64,000 nt of DNA from Dactylosporangium vinaceum (GCF_019904175.1 NZ_CP061913.1:6696001-6760000); one strand, 5' to 3'; shown: positions 51,155 through 60,700, counted from the first letter of the stretch. Numbers and translations are program-made. The notes: generated by a model not told the origin, from the letters alone.

Positions 51155-51688
51155 ATGCTTGTACTCTTCGACGGCACCGTGCAGATCCACTACCAGCAGC
51201 TTTATGTCGAGAGCCGGGAACCCGACATCATTGCTATCGACGCCATCGATGCCTACGCCGGACAACGCAACGGCATGTGTGGCGCGGCAACACCAGGCCT
51301 CCTATACATCACGACGGGCAAAGGCAGCGGCCCCGCCGCAATCCGCGTTGAGCGGCACGACACCGAACCGCCGATCGAAGACGTCTGGGAAGACATCGTC
51401 GAAGTCCCGTTCCACCCTCAAACATCAACCGTCCAACTCATGCAATGGGCAGCAGAAGCACGGTGGCCACTGGACCTCGAACACCAGCACTACCGCGTCA
51501 GATACCACGCGCGCGGCATGGACTTCAGCGACGAAGGCTCGGACGAACCGGACGAAGACTACTTGCTGCAATTCTGGCCCGCGCCGCCAAAACCCGACCG
51601 AATCGTCCGGCAGGAGACGAAGACCGCCGGCCACCTCAACACCGAGCGAATTTGGTCACCGAAATCCGGGCGATACGTTGAACCATAG
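51155..51688 (+). CDS. conserved actinobacterial hypothetical protein
   Basis: A 177-residue acidic protein, MLVLFDGTVQIHYQQLYVES then GQRNGMCGAATPGLLYIT, with a conserved aromatic-rich C-terminal half (WAAEARWPLDLEHQHYRVRY, DYLLQFWPAPPKPDRIVRQ). Similar proteins are common in Streptomyces and relatives, as I recall, with no assigned function. The beta-rich pattern suggests a compact globular protein. No strong Shine-Dalgarno is seen before the ATG. It lies in the accessory region and has AT-richer codon use than the host genes. Confidence 0.75.
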   Translation: MLVLFDGTVQIHYQQLYVESREPDIIAIDAIDAYAGQRNGMCGAATPGLLYITTGKGSGPAAIRVERHDTEPPIEDVWEDIVEVPFHPQTSTVQLMQWAAEARWPLDLEHQHYRVRYHARGMDFSDEGSDEPDEDYLLQFWPAPPKPDRIVRQETKTAGHLNTERIWSPKSGRYVEP

Positions 51689-52236
51689 GGCGTTACGGTG
51701 GCCGCGAGAAAGGCCACCAGCTACAGGCCGAGCAGCACCACGACCTTCGCCGGGGCAGTTCGTGGCCGGTGCACGACCCGATCGTAGCCGCGACAATCAA
51801 TGGCCGAAGTGTCGCCGGAACGGTGCGCGCTCCTACCGGTCCCGTGCGCTCGTACCGCTGGACAAGCACGACGGCATGCGGGTGCTTTGATCAGGCGCAC
51901 GCTCATGCCGCTGCGAGCGCTCGCAGCCACCAAGGGTCTTCACTGACCGTTAGCAACCCTCGGCAAGGTATGGTCGCATCGATGACAGCGCATCCCGCCA
52001 TGGTCTTCCTCGTAGCATCCGAACACGGCGTGCTCGCCAATTCATGGCATGGGGTGGGCGCGGAGCCAGTCGGCATACCCGTGCGTGCCGTCCAGGCCGC
52101 CATACCACCGTGACCAACTCTTTGGGATCGTCGTGATCGGTCGGGCAATCAGTAAGCGTCGAGTAGGGAATCCGCGACAGCGCAACACTGAGCGTGGCGC
52201 GTCCGCAAGGTCGCAGGAAGCAGCTAGAACGGATCT
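51689..52236. other. 548-nt stretch without a supported gene
   Basis: Frames on both strands are open for up to 115 codons (for example 51769-52113 on the plus strand), but they are Arg/Ala/Pro-rich, lack a ribosome-binding site and resemble no family I recognise. It could contain a decayed gene. Confidence 0.5.
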
Positions 52237-52761
52237 ATGCGGTTCACGCTCACCTACGACGGTCCCCTCAAGCCAGACGGCGACGCTCGGCACAAAATGG
52301 ACATTCGCCGGCAGTTGCACCGCCAGTTGGCAGAGCTCTGGACGCACGAGCCGCTCAGGAATATGGGCAACGCCGCCGAGCACTATGAGCTCGTGGGCGG
52401 CCGTGGGTTCACATCCGTTGTGCATGATGCGTTCAAGCTCCGAGCCGAACTCGACGTGCTCCTGCTTCGCGAGGCAGCTCCAGGCGGCATCCTCAGTCGA
52501 GCCGACATCGACAACCAGCTCAAGACCTTGTTCGACGCCTTGAGCTGCCCCCACCTACAACAGGTGCCGACTGATTGGCAACCGGACAGCGCCGAGCAAC
52601 CGCTGCACTGCCTGCTGCAAGACGACCGTTACATCACTCGCGTGAACCTGGAAACGGAGCGATGGCTGGACGCGCCGCGCCCTCAGTACGTCCGGCTCTT
52701 CATCCGCGTGCGAGTAACCACCGCCTACCCGACCTTTGGCTCCGTCGCACTTGGCATCTGA
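52237..52761 (+). CDS. RusA-like endonuclease family protein (putative Holliday junction resolvase)
   Basis: A 174-residue protein. The segment ADIDNQLKTLFDALS matches the RusA signature D-x-D-N-x-x-K-x-x-x-D-x-L that holds the metal-binding Asp residues. It is followed by DDRYITRVNLETERWL, corresponding to the D-x-x-I strand of the family. RusA enzymes, usually phage-borne, cut Holliday junctions. Here it stands in the accessory region near a transposon. The N-terminal strand RFTLTYDGPL and the length are a little larger than typical RusA (about 120), so a related nuclease role is equally possible. Confidence 0.65.
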   Translation: MRFTLTYDGPLKPDGDARHKMDIRRQLHRQLAELWTHEPLRNMGNAAEHYELVGGRGFTSVVHDAFKLRAELDVLLLREAAPGGILSRADIDNQLKTLFDALSCPHLQQVPTDWQPDSAEQPLHCLLQDDRYITRVNLETERWLDAPRPQYVRLFIRVRVTTAYPTFGSVALGI

Positions 52762-53094
52762 TCAGTCCGAACGCGAATCCCCAGCGCCGCGAGAGCTGAC
52801 CATTGTTGCCTGTCTCGGCTATCCAACCCGAGCACTTGCTGCACAGGCGGCGCGCTCGTCCACCAAATTCAAGATCACCTTTACGCATATGGCGCTGTTG
52901 GTGTGTGCGACGGGCGGACCGTGATCGGTTCTACCGGGGTCTTCCTCATCGACGGCATGCTGCCCCCATTCGCCCGCCGGCACGCACGGTCATCTCGATG
53001 TCCTGCCAAGAGCGGACAACCTGGCCTGTCACGCGAGGAACGCCGAGGCCTGGTGGAGAGCCCGATCGCCGTTCACTGTCGCAATCTGCTGCTT
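52762..53094. other. 333-nt intergenic stretch
   Basis: Nothing convincing is seen. Short frames on both strands lack start signals; composition shifts from the AT-richer accessory DNA back to host-like GC content. Confidence 0.5.
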
Positions 53095-53718
53095 CTAGCG
53101 CGGCCCGAACCTGAACAGCTGGGTGGCGGTGCCCTTGGTACGTGGCTGCGGCCCGCTGCTCTGCGTCTCGGCCCGCTTGAAGACGCCGCGCTGCACGACT
53201 GTGCCGTCGGCCTGCACCGTCAGCGTCAGGCCGCTGCCGACGTTCTGCACCATTGTCGGGCCGGCGTTGGTGAGGAGCACAAACGCCTGGCTCGGCGTGC
53301 CGTCGCACGGCCGCAGTTCCAGGGCCGCGCCCGCCTGCTGCGAGTCGCCGACGACGTCCAGGCACAGCGGCCGGCGGCCGGGCCGCAGGCTCGGCTGGAA
53401 AGCGAAGGCGTTCGGCAGCACCTTGCTGGTGACGGTGGTTGCGGCCTCGATCCGCGGGAACTGTTTCGTCCACACCTGCGAGTCCGGCGCCTGCCCGGCC
53501 TGGCCGATGCGCGGCCGCTGCACGATCCAGGCGCCTGCCTTGTCGCCGTCGGGCTGCAGGACGTTCGCGGCGCCGGCCGGCTGGATGATCTGGTCCTTGA
53601 CCGGCGGCAGGACGTCTTCGGCGGCGGCCGGCGCGGCGCTGGGACCCGCCAGCAGCGCGGCGGCGAGGGCGACGCCGCCGCAGAGCGTCGCGGTCCGGCG
53701 AAAGGTACTCGTGCGCAT
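53095..53718 (-). CDS. secreted ricin-B-lectin-like protein
   Basis: A 207-residue exported protein. The signal peptide is MRTSTFRRTATLCGGVALAA with cleavage after APAAAE. The C-terminal 120 residues look like a single beta-trefoil-type lectin module: LCLDVVGDSQQAGAALELRP followed by CDGTPSQAFVLL, with the two Cys placed as in ricin-type repeats, though the QxW motif is QAF. Carbohydrate binding is possible but not certain. The start is ATG 53718; an upstream extension to 53766 is unlikely because the signal peptide would be displaced. Confidence 0.72.
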   Translation of the reverse strand: MRTSTFRRTATLCGGVALAAALLAGPSAAPAAAEDVLPPVKDQIIQPAGAANVLQPDGDKAGAWIVQRPRIGQAGQAPDSQVWTKQFPRIEAATTVTSKVLPNAFAFQPSLRPGRRPLCLDVVGDSQQAGAALELRPCDGTPSQAFVLLTNAGPTMVQNVGSGLTLTVQADGTVVQRGVFKRAETQSSGPQPRTKGTATQLFRFGPR

Positions 53719-53938
53719 CGCTGTGCTCGCTTCCGGTGCTCGGCGGTGGCGGTCGGCGTTCGTCACCAGACACGGGCGGTCCCGGCGCCCGGTTCAGCGA
53801 GTCGCCGGTACTGGCACGACGTGAGCAGTGGCGCGGCGCCGCTTGTCGGCTTGCTGACGGCCGCGGGTCAAACCGATCCGGGTGGCGGCGCGTGTGTACC
53901 TGCGCGCGCCACCGTCGATGCTCCGAGGGGAACCTGCC

Positions 53939-54457
53939 GTGAAAGCTCGCACCGCCGCACTCGTCCTCGTCGTCGCTCTGGGCGGTCTGACCGCGTGCGG
54001 GTCCGCCGCCGGCCCGCCGGCCTCGGCACCGTCCGAACCGGACCTGACCGACGGCCCCGCCGTGGTGATCCCGACGCCGAGTCCCGAGCCGGTCACCCTG
54101 ACCGCAGGCAAGGCCGAGGTGGGCGGTGCCGAAGCCGACGTCGTGCGGTTCAAGGACCGGGTCGTGTATCGCTTCGAAGCCGACGAGAACAAGCCCTCGA
54201 AGGTGAACTGCACCGGTGACTGTCTCGTCATCTGGCCGCCGCTGCTCACCGACGGCACCCCGGTCAAGCTCACCGGCGTCGACGCGACCCTCGTCGGCAC
54301 CGTCCGGCGCGCCGACGGTCTCGCCCAGGTCACCCTCGCCGGTTGGCCGCTGTATCTCTACAAACAGGACCAGTCACCCACCGACACGAAGGGTGAGGGC
54401 GTCGGTGGCAACTGGAGCGTCGTGCGCCCGGACGGCAAACCCGTGATCAGCAAGTAA
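53939..54457 (+). CDS. lipoprotein with two PF03640-type repeats
   Basis: A 172-residue lipoprotein: signal VKARTAALVLVVALGGLTAC with the lipobox Cys at its end, a Pro/Ser spacer, then two copies of the secreted-repeat domain (PF03640, Lipoprotein_15): RVVYRFEADENKPSKVNCTG with CLVIWPPLL, and GWPLYLYKQDQSPTDTKGEG with GGNWSVVRPDGKPV. The family is widespread in actinobacteria with no proven function. The GTG at 53939 lies 6-8 nt after GAGGGGA. Confidence 0.88.
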   Translation: MKARTAALVLVVALGGLTACGSAAGPPASAPSEPDLTDGPAVVIPTPSPEPVTLTAGKAEVGGAEADVVRFKDRVVYRFEADENKPSKVNCTGDCLVIWPPLLTDGTPVKLTGVDATLVGTVRRADGLAQVTLAGWPLYLYKQDQSPTDTKGEGVGGNWSVVRPDGKPVISK

Positions 54458-54568
54458 TCCTGACGCCGTGAGTCGTGCATTCGGGCGTAGTATGCGCGAG
54501 GCCTTCGGGCTGATCCCGGTACGTCCGCTCGTGGCCGCGACGCGAGCGGATGAGGACGCGCGCAGCGC

Positions 54569-54754
54569 TCAGCGCTCTCGGTTGATCGCCCGCTCCTTTG
54601 CCAAGTCCTCGATGAGCCAGCGCAGCGCCGATACCGCATTCGAGTAGCGAAGGTAGCGCGGGTTCTGGTTTGACTTTGGTTCGCATCGCTCACGCATGCG
54701 GCGGAGCTCATCGATCATTTGCTGGAGGCGCTGCTCGTCCGTCACGCCGCTCAT
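54569..54754 (-). CDS. small hypothetical protein
   Basis: A 61-residue, highly charged helical protein: MSGVTDEQRLQQMIDELRRM then NPRYLRYSNAVSALRWLIED. The amino acid pattern looks real (heptad-like Leu/Ile spacing), but there is no clear Shine-Dalgarno. An upstream in-frame ATG at 54781 is a poorer choice. No family is recognised. Confidence 0.5.
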   Translation of the reverse strand: MSGVTDEQRLQQMIDELRRMRERCEPKSNQNPRYLRYSNAVSALRWLIEDLAKERAINRER

Positions 54755-55027
54755 CGTGGCCCGGCAGCAGCCAGCGATCAAAGCGTCAGTTCATGCTTGA
54801 TGCGGGCGCTCCCGTCTCATGGATCGCCCGCGCCGCGGTGCTGGGTAGTCTCGGTCCGTGGTTGCCAAGGGCGGAGCGACGGGCGGCGCGCGAGGTGGTG
54901 GCGGCGTAGCACGAGGCCGCGTTGGGCGATCTTGTTGCCCGCGTCGGTGAGGCTGTCGACCGTTACACGCCCATAGCCGCATCGTATTGGCGTCGTGTGC
55001 ACTGGTGCGCCGCTGTACCGTCGCGGC

Positions 55028-55396
55028 ATGGACGGCTCGCCGCTTCGCATCGACCGGGCTGATCTGCGCCAGACCGATGACGAGCTCACGCTGATCCTCG
55101 GCGCCGCGGGCATCCACGTCATGCTCATCAGGCTGCGGTACGACGGATGGGTCGACGAAGTCATCAACAACGCCGGCTCCGTCGCGCACGGGCCAGCCGC
55201 CTGGACCCTCGTCGACCACGACCTTTCCCTCGAGTTCGGACCACGAACCGCGGACACGCTCGGCTTTCCGCGCGACTGCCGCCTCCACCTCGACGTCGAC
55301 GCCGCCACCATCCGACGGGTCAGGGCCGCACTCCTGGAAATCCTGCAATGCGCCTGCTTCCTGGTCGACACCGTTGAGGGCCAGCTCACCGGCTGA
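55028..55396 (+). CDS. hypothetical protein, 122 residues
   Basis: A small soluble alpha/beta protein: LRIDRADLRQTDDELTLILG, AAGIHVMLIRLRYDGWVDEV, and a C-terminal helix LLEILQCACFLVDTVEG. TACCGT (55016-55021) lies 6 nt before the ATG, so the gene fits the leaderless pattern and this supports the start. The 273 nt upstream (54755-55027) hold no recognisable gene. No family is identified. Confidence 0.65.
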   Translation: MDGSPLRIDRADLRQTDDELTLILGAAGIHVMLIRLRYDGWVDEVINNAGSVAHGPAAWTLVDHDLSLEFGPRTADTLGFPRDCRLHLDVDAATIRRVRAALLEILQCACFLVDTVEGQLTG

Positions 55397-55595
55397 GCAC
55401 CCCCACGGACCACCCCCACAGCCGTTGCATCGGCGGCCCACCTCGCCCCTGGATCTGCCGCGATCCGCTCGTCGCTGCCTGGCATGCGCAAGGCCCGTTC
55501 GGCTTGTGGACCTGTCGCGGTAGGACGTCGGGTGGTGTGGGAAGGGGATGCAGTTACGGGGTGGGGATTCCCTGCGGTGAGAGCATCATGGATGG

Positions 55596-56939
55596 ATGGG
55601 CGACTGGCTCGCTGCGGCGCGCGTTCGGTGGTCGGCCGGCTCTGCACCGCGCCGGCTGGTCGAGGTCATCATGCGTGACCGCAACCGCGCGGCGCGCGAA
55701 CAGGCGCTGGCCACGCTCGAACGGCTCTGGACCGACCAGCCCGAACGGCGGGCCGACATCTGGTCGGAGGTCTGGTCCGGCAACGACGATCCGCCGGCCG
55801 AGATCATGAGATTCCTGCTCGCCGGCGGGCCGCGGATGGTGACCTATCTCCGCCATGACACGCTGCGGTTCTCGGGCTCCCTGCGCGACGTGCCGGCCCG
55901 CATCCTGCGGCTCGCACGACGCAATACCGACGTCGCAGCGCTGCTGGCCACCACCGGCGAGCCCCGGCTGCTGGCCGCGCTCGAGGCCGCGTTCGTCGAG
56001 GGGTTCCACCATCACGCGTCGTACAGCCGAGATATTCCGGTCCACCCGTTGTGGGAGGACGACCGCCCGACCCCGCTGCTGCGCATGCTGCTCGACAACC
56101 CGCACCTTCCCCGCCCGGCCGGCGACGACCTCGAGCTCGCGGCGCTCATGGCCCTCAAGCGACGGTACGACCTGATGATCGGCTTCGACGGCAACGACCT
56201 GGTGTTCCGGCTGCTGGAGATGCTGCGCTACGAGCCACCGGCCCCTGCGGTCGATGCGCTCCGGCTGGCTTTGCGCGCGTTCCCGCCAGGCCCGGCCCGC
56301 GACAGCGTCTGCTGGTGGGCGATGGGCCGCGACGACGAGGCAACCGCCGCCGCGGTCGAGGCCGGCTATCGCCCCGCCGAACCCGACCTGGTGCCGATCT
56401 TCCTGGTCCTGACCGGCCAATGGTCCTCGACCGACGACGACGCCGCCCTGTACGACTTCATCGTCGGCGGCGGCCTCCACGACCGGCGTGCCGGCCCGAG
56501 CCCGGTCAGTCATCTCCTCGAGCTCGCCGACGAGGACGGCCGGGCCATACCGCCCGCGGTCGTCCGCGCACTCAGAGATCTCGGCCCCGGCGATGCACGC
56601 GACGCGGTCTGCGACGCGGCGCAGTGGCAGGACGGGATCGCCCGCCGCGTCGTCGTCGAGGCCGGCTATGTGCCGTCCGACCCGCAGGTTGTGCCCGCCT
56701 TCCTGTACCTGACCCGCCAGTGGGCCCGCTACGACGCCGCCGACCCCGACGGTGCACTCCTGCGCGCGTACGCCGACACCTTGCAGTTCTCCGACTTCAA
56801 GCGCGACGAGCTGTGCGAGGCGGCCGCCGAAGCAGGCCGCCCGATGCCCTGCGACCCGCAGGAGTTCAGCACGCCGGACCGCTATCGTCCGGGCGGCACC
56901 GGCATCGCCGGCACGGGAGGCTTCACGGTGCACTCCTGA
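55596..56939 (+). CDS. hypothetical protein, probable helical (HEAT-like) repeat
   Basis: A 447-residue soluble protein of repeated helical pairs, with internal duplication: AVEAGYRPAEPDLVPIFLVL and VVEAGYVPSDPQVVPAFLYL are two copies of a motif about 100 residues apart, each followed by TGQW or TRQW. This indicates a repeat scaffold. No catalytic residues are evident. ATG 55596 is used; a weak GTGAGAG lies upstream. Two ATGs in another frame precede it closely. Confidence 0.7.
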   Translation: MGDWLAAARVRWSAGSAPRRLVEVIMRDRNRAAREQALATLERLWTDQPERRADIWSEVWSGNDDPPAEIMRFLLAGGPRMVTYLRHDTLRFSGSLRDVPARILRLARRNTDVAALLATTGEPRLLAALEAAFVEGFHHHASYSRDIPVHPLWEDDRPTPLLRMLLDNPHLPRPAGDDLELAALMALKRRYDLMIGFDGNDLVFRLLEMLRYEPPAPAVDALRLALRAFPPGPARDSVCWWAMGRDDEATAAAVEAGYRPAEPDLVPIFLVLTGQWSSTDDDAALYDFIVGGGLHDRRAGPSPVSHLLELADEDGRAIPPAVVRALRDLGPGDARDAVCDAAQWQDGIARRVVVEAGYVPSDPQVVPAFLYLTRQWARYDAADPDGALLRAYADTLQFSDFKRDELCEAAAEAGRPMPCDPQEFSTPDRYRPGGTGIAGTGGFTVHS

Positions 56940-57192
56940 CCCGCTCGACCTCGGCGCCGGGCCCGACCGGCCGCATAGTCGAGGCGAGCCGGCGCATCTG
57001 CCGCCGTCGGTGCGCAATGGCCGGTCCGCACGTCGCAGCGAGTGACCTACTAGAGCGGCGACGCCAGGACTTCGGGGATACCTGGCTCCAGGCGCACCGT
57101 GCGGGAGGCGCTGCGCTCGGCGGTGGCGGCGCCGCGGAGGCTGCGTACGGGCGGGCGGCGCACGCGAATGCCGCGCAACTTCGAAGAGTCGA

Positions 57193-57198
57193 TATGAT
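57193..57198 (+). promoter_or_regulatory. TATGAT -10 box, leaderless
   Basis: TATGAT stands exactly 7 nt before ATG 57206. It argues for that start codon and against ATG 57194, which lies inside the box. Confidence 0.6.
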
Positions 57199-57205
57199 CC
57201 GCCGC

Positions 57206-57718
57206 ATGCGGAAGATCATGAGCGTTCTGGGAGTGGCACTGGTGCTCGGCGCCGCCGCGTGCAGCGACGAGAGCGGCGACACCGCGACCGGTGCGCCGAG
57301 CGCCGCTGTCACGTCCGCCGCGGCGGTGGCCTCGCCGTCGCCGTCGGCCAAGCTGGTCGGCAACGGCAAGGAGATCTGCACGGCGGCCATGACGATGGTG
57401 AACACCACTGACGTCGACAGCTTCACGAAGCAGTTCGGCGCGCTCATCACGGCCCGGCAGTTGAAGAACGCCGCCGCGGAGGCGACGGCGAAGAAGGCGA
57501 TCCAAGACCAGGCCGCCCGGTGGTCGCAGCAGCTCAATGAGCTCCAGGGGCGGGCCGACGATCCGGCGCTGCGGACCGCCCTCGGCACACTGGCTTCGGC
57601 TCTGACGAAGGCCTCCGCGGACGACTCGCTGGCCGGGGTCAAGACGTTCGAGGACGCCGGGCGGGTCGTCTCGCCGGTCGGCAGCGCCGTCGACGCCCTG
57701 CAGAAGGCCTGCGTCTGA
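57206..57718 (+). CDS. putative lipoprotein
   Basis: A 170-residue lipoprotein: MRKIMSVLGVALVLGAAACS has a lipobox with Cys at residue 19, then an Ala/Ser/Thr spacer to about residue 50. An all-helical domain follows (GKEICTAAMTMVNTTDVDSF, TKQFGALITARQLKNAAAEA, LGTLASALTKASADDSLAGV), with one further pair of Cys (ICTA and KACV). It resembles the common small actinobacterial helical lipoproteins of unknown function. Confidence 0.78.
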   Translation: MRKIMSVLGVALVLGAAACSDESGDTATGAPSAAVTSAAAVASPSPSAKLVGNGKEICTAAMTMVNTTDVDSFTKQFGALITARQLKNAAAEATAKKAIQDQAARWSQQLNELQGRADDPALRTALGTLASALTKASADDSLAGVKTFEDAGRVVSPVGSAVDALQKACV

Positions 57719-57790
57719 CGCGCCATGGCGCGGAGATACGGCTCACCGCCGCCGTCGTCCTGCTGCCGGCGGCGGTGAGCCCGTGCCGGG

Positions 57791-59956
57791 TCAGGTGGCC
57801 GCGCGCACGCCCGCGAGGCGCTCCTGCTCCTGCGCCACGATCATCTTTGCCAGCTGGACCTCGGAGATGTCGACCGCGCCGGGGGCGGCGTGGGCGATCG
57901 TGCTGTGGCGGACGTATGCGTCGAACAGCTGCGCCTTGGAGCCCAGCAGCTCGATCATGCGCTCGTCGACCGAGTCGGCGATGAGCAGGCGGTGGACCTG
58001 GACGCTGCGGACCTGGCCCATCCGGTGGGCGCGGGCGATCGCCTGGGCTTCGATGGACGGCTTGACCTGGGGTTCGCAGAGCAGTACCACCGACGCTGCC
58101 TGGATGTTGACGCCCACGCCGGCGGCCTCGATCTGGCAGACCAGCACCGCCGGTTTCCTGGCGGCGGTGAACTCGTCGACGATGCGCTGGCGGTCGCGGA
58201 CCGGTGTCGAGCCGGTGATGGGGCCCTGGGCGGCCGGGCCGAGTGCGGCGCCGACCACGGTGAGAACGTCGCGGAAGTAGGAGAAGACGACGACCTTGCG
58301 GCCGTTGGCCATCGCCTCGCGGGCCAGCTCGAGCAGCCGGGTCAGCTTCGCCGAGTCGGCCGGGCGGCGCACGGCGAACGCGGCCCGGCGCATGGCCATG
58401 AAGTTGCCGTCGCGCACGGCGTCGCGGTAGGCCGCCCCGTCCTCGGCGCCGAACTCCTCCCACTCGTCGACCTGCACCAGCTCCGGCAGCTCGGTGAGCA
58501 CGTCGGACTGGTTGCGGCGCAGGTACACGGGCGCGGCCGCGCGGCGGAACGCCTCGACGCCGATCGCGGCGTGCTCGGGGCCCATGCCGTGGGCGATCTC
58601 CGGGCGCAGGTGCTCGATGAGATTGCGGAACTCGTCGATGCGGTTCTCCATCGGCGTGCCGGTGAGGAACAGTACCCGCTCGGACGCGGCCGCGACCCGG
58701 TTGACCGCCTGGGACCGCTTGGCGCCGGGGTTCTTCACGTAGTGGGCCTCGTCGACGACGAGCAGGGCCGGTCGGGGCGGGGCGAGCTGGAGGGCGCCGA
58801 TCGAGCCGAACGTGACCACGCCGACGCCGCCGGCGGCCCGCCACTTCGCCACGGCCCGGGACCGGCCGCTGCCGTGCAGGCTGACGACCGGGATCGTCGA
58901 GTGCCGGGCGATCTCGCGGGACCAGTTGATCAGGACGCTGGCCGGGCAGACGACCAGGAAGTGGGTGGCGCCGCGGGCGGCGAGGTGGGCCATCGCGGCG
59001 ATCGCCTGGACCGTCTTGCCCAGCCCCATCTCGTCGCCGAGCACGACCCGCCGCTGGACGAGGGCGAACCGGGCCCCGAACGACTGGTATCCGCGCAGCC
59101 GCAGCCCCTCGCTGAGCCGGGACGTGTCCAGCTGCTGCGCGCCGACGCGTTCGACGATGTCGGCGGGCAGGAACCCTTCGCTCGCGGCGACGTCCCCGCC
59201 CAGCCCGACGACCTGGCCGAGCAGCCCGTAGTAGTCGGCCGAGTGCTGCTCGAAGTGCCGCCAGAGCGGCCGGTCCTTCGGCGTGCGCAGCCCGCGCAGC
59301 TCCCGGGCCGCCGGCCCCAGCCCGCTCGCCTCGGCCGCCTCCACGAGCGCCCGGACCCGCTGCGCCGCCTCGTCGGCCGTGGACTTGTCGCCGGCCTTCA
59401 TGAACAGCCGGCGCAGCCGCCCCGCCTCGGCCGGTCCGGCGACGGGCCGCTCCCGGGCCAGCGCGGGCGCGAGCTTCCCGGCGTCGGTCTCGTGCAGGCC
59501 GGCCACGCGCCGGGCCTCGCCGAACCGGTACAGCGCCCGCAGCAGCCGGGTCAGCTCCGCGTTCGCCGGGTCGAACGCGATGCGGAACTGCAGCGAGTCG
59601 CGGGCCGCGCGTTTGAGCTGCTCCGCGGCGTGGAGGGTCTTGCGGGCGGTACCCTCGCCGACGCCCGGCACCGCGGTGAGGGCACCGGGGCCGGCCCGTA
59701 GCACGTCGGCGACGGAGTGGAACCCGTGGGCGGGCAACTCGTCGAGCTTCGCCCGCCCGTCGACCGTGTCCTTGACCGTCTCGATCGACATCTTCTCGAC
59801 CGCCGCCCACACCTGCGGCTCGCTCGCCACCTCGTAGGCCGCGACGACCTCGGCCCGGGCGTCGCCGAGCACGGCGGTGACCGTCTCGGCGTCGGCCTGC
59901 GCCTGCCCGGCCCGGGCCAGCAGCGCCCGCGTCTCCCGGCGGCTCGGTGCGGTCAT
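57791..59956 (-). CDS. SNF2-family DNA helicase/ATPase
   Basis: A 721-residue SNF2-type remodeller/helicase. A helix-hairpin-helix-like segment (LTAVPGVGEGTARKTLHAAE, about 80-100) in the N-terminal extension suggests DNA binding. Helicase domain 1 (about 300-480) has Walker A GDEMGLGKTVQAIA, motif II VVDEAHYVKNPGAKRS and motif III FLTGTPMENRI. Domain 2 (about 520-680) has KVVVFSYFRDVLTVV, CQIEAAGVGVNIQAA and the motif VI region AIARAHRMGQVR. TAAGTT lies 7 nt before ATG 59956, a leaderless arrangement. A role in DNA repair or recombination is likely but unspecified. Confidence 0.93.
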   Translation of the reverse strand: MTAPSRRETRALLARAGQAQADAETVTAVLGDARAEVVAAYEVASEPQVWAAVEKMSIETVKDTVDGRAKLDELPAHGFHSVADVLRAGPGALTAVPGVGEGTARKTLHAAEQLKRAARDSLQFRIAFDPANAELTRLLRALYRFGEARRVAGLHETDAGKLAPALARERPVAGPAEAGRLRRLFMKAGDKSTADEAAQRVRALVEAAEASGLGPAARELRGLRTPKDRPLWRHFEQHSADYYGLLGQVVGLGGDVAASEGFLPADIVERVGAQQLDTSRLSEGLRLRGYQSFGARFALVQRRVVLGDEMGLGKTVQAIAAMAHLAARGATHFLVVCPASVLINWSREIARHSTIPVVSLHGSGRSRAVAKWRAAGGVGVVTFGSIGALQLAPPRPALLVVDEAHYVKNPGAKRSQAVNRVAAASERVLFLTGTPMENRIDEFRNLIEHLRPEIAHGMGPEHAAIGVEAFRRAAAPVYLRRNQSDVLTELPELVQVDEWEEFGAEDGAAYRDAVRDGNFMAMRRAAFAVRRPADSAKLTRLLELAREAMANGRKVVVFSYFRDVLTVVGAALGPAAQGPITGSTPVRDRQRIVDEFTAARKPAVLVCQIEAAGVGVNIQAASVVLLCEPQVKPSIEAQAIARAHRMGQVRSVQVHRLLIADSVDERMIELLGSKAQLFDAYVRHSTIAHAAPGAVDISEVQLAKMIVAQEQERLAGVRAAT

Positions 59957-60034
59957 GGCCTCGAACTTACCGCCACCGGCCGCGCGGGGGGCCACCCCAT
60001 CCTGGCGCCGGGCGCGCTTCGGTACGGTGCAGTC

Positions 60035-60700
60035 GTGACCGTGGACATGGATGCCGTACGCCGATTAGCCGCTGCCGTCGACACCACCGCCATCTGCGAT
60101 GCGGCCCGGGATGCGCGGGTCATGTCGCCGGAGCTGCGGTGCCGGTCGGCCAATCCGGTGCTGTGCGGCCCGGCGGTGACGGTGCGCTGCCGGGACGACT
60201 TCCTGGGCGTCATCCAGGCGATCGAAACTGCGCAGGCGGGAGATGTACTGGTCGTGGACGGCGGTGGCCGCGAGACCGCCCTGGCCGGCGAGCTGTTCGC
60301 CCGGGCCGCTCTCGGCAAGGGCCTGGCCGGCATCATCGTCGACGGCGGCTACCGCGACCTGCGCTTCGTCGCCGCCTGCCCGCTGCCCGTGTACAGCCGC
60401 CACGTCAGCCCGAAGGCCGGCAGCACCATCGTCCCGGCCCAGCTCAACACCCCCGTCGTGTGCGGCGGCATGTCCGTCAGCCCCGGCGACATCCTCGTCG
60501 CCGACCACAACGGCATCATCGTCCTGGACCCCCGCACCGCCGTCGCCGCGCTCACGGCCGCCGCCGAGGTGATGAAGACCGAGGCCGCCGTCATCGAGCG
60601 CCTGGACGCCGGCGCGACCCTGGGCGAGTGCACCAACCTGGCCGAGCACGTCGACCTCCTGTCCCGCCGCGAACCCTCCCGCCTGCGCTTCACGGTGTAG
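60035..60700 (+). CDS. RraA-like / HMG aldolase family protein
   Basis: A 221-residue protein of the RraA/methyltransferase-like fold: DTTAICDAARDARVMSPELR, CGPAVTVRCRDDFLGVIQAI, VVDGGGRETALAGELFARAA, GIIVDGGYRDLRFV and SPGDILVADHNGIIVL. The Gly-G-x-R-D set with Asp (VDGGYRD) matches metal-dependent 4-hydroxy-4-methyl-2-oxoglutarate aldolase/oxaloacetate decarboxylase members. TACGGT (60023-60028) lies 6 nt before GTG 60035, again a leaderless arrangement. It is divergent from the SNF2 gene with 78 nt between. Confidence 0.88.
   Translation: MTVDMDAVRRLAAAVDTTAICDAARDARVMSPELRCRSANPVLCGPAVTVRCRDDFLGVIQAIETAQAGDVLVVDGGGRETALAGELFARAALGKGLAGIIVDGGYRDLRFVAACPLPVYSRHVSPKAGSTIVPAQLNTPVVCGGMSVSPGDILVADHNGIIVLDPRTAVAALTAAAEVMKTEAAVIERLDAGATLGECTNLAEHVDLLSRREPSRLRFTV

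Noticed and set aside
50955..51890. A 311-codon frame starting TTG, with a hydrophobic N-terminus after the coiled-coil protein
   Set aside because: Only the first 50 codons look protein-like; the rest is antisense-like, low-complexity and out of frame with the better supported gene at 51155-51688. It might be a small membrane partner but is not supported.
54782..55027. Possible small gene reading MLDAGAPVSWIARAAVLGSL
   Set aside because: It is short, Arg/Ala-rich, has no ribosome-binding site or TANNNT box, and resembles no family.
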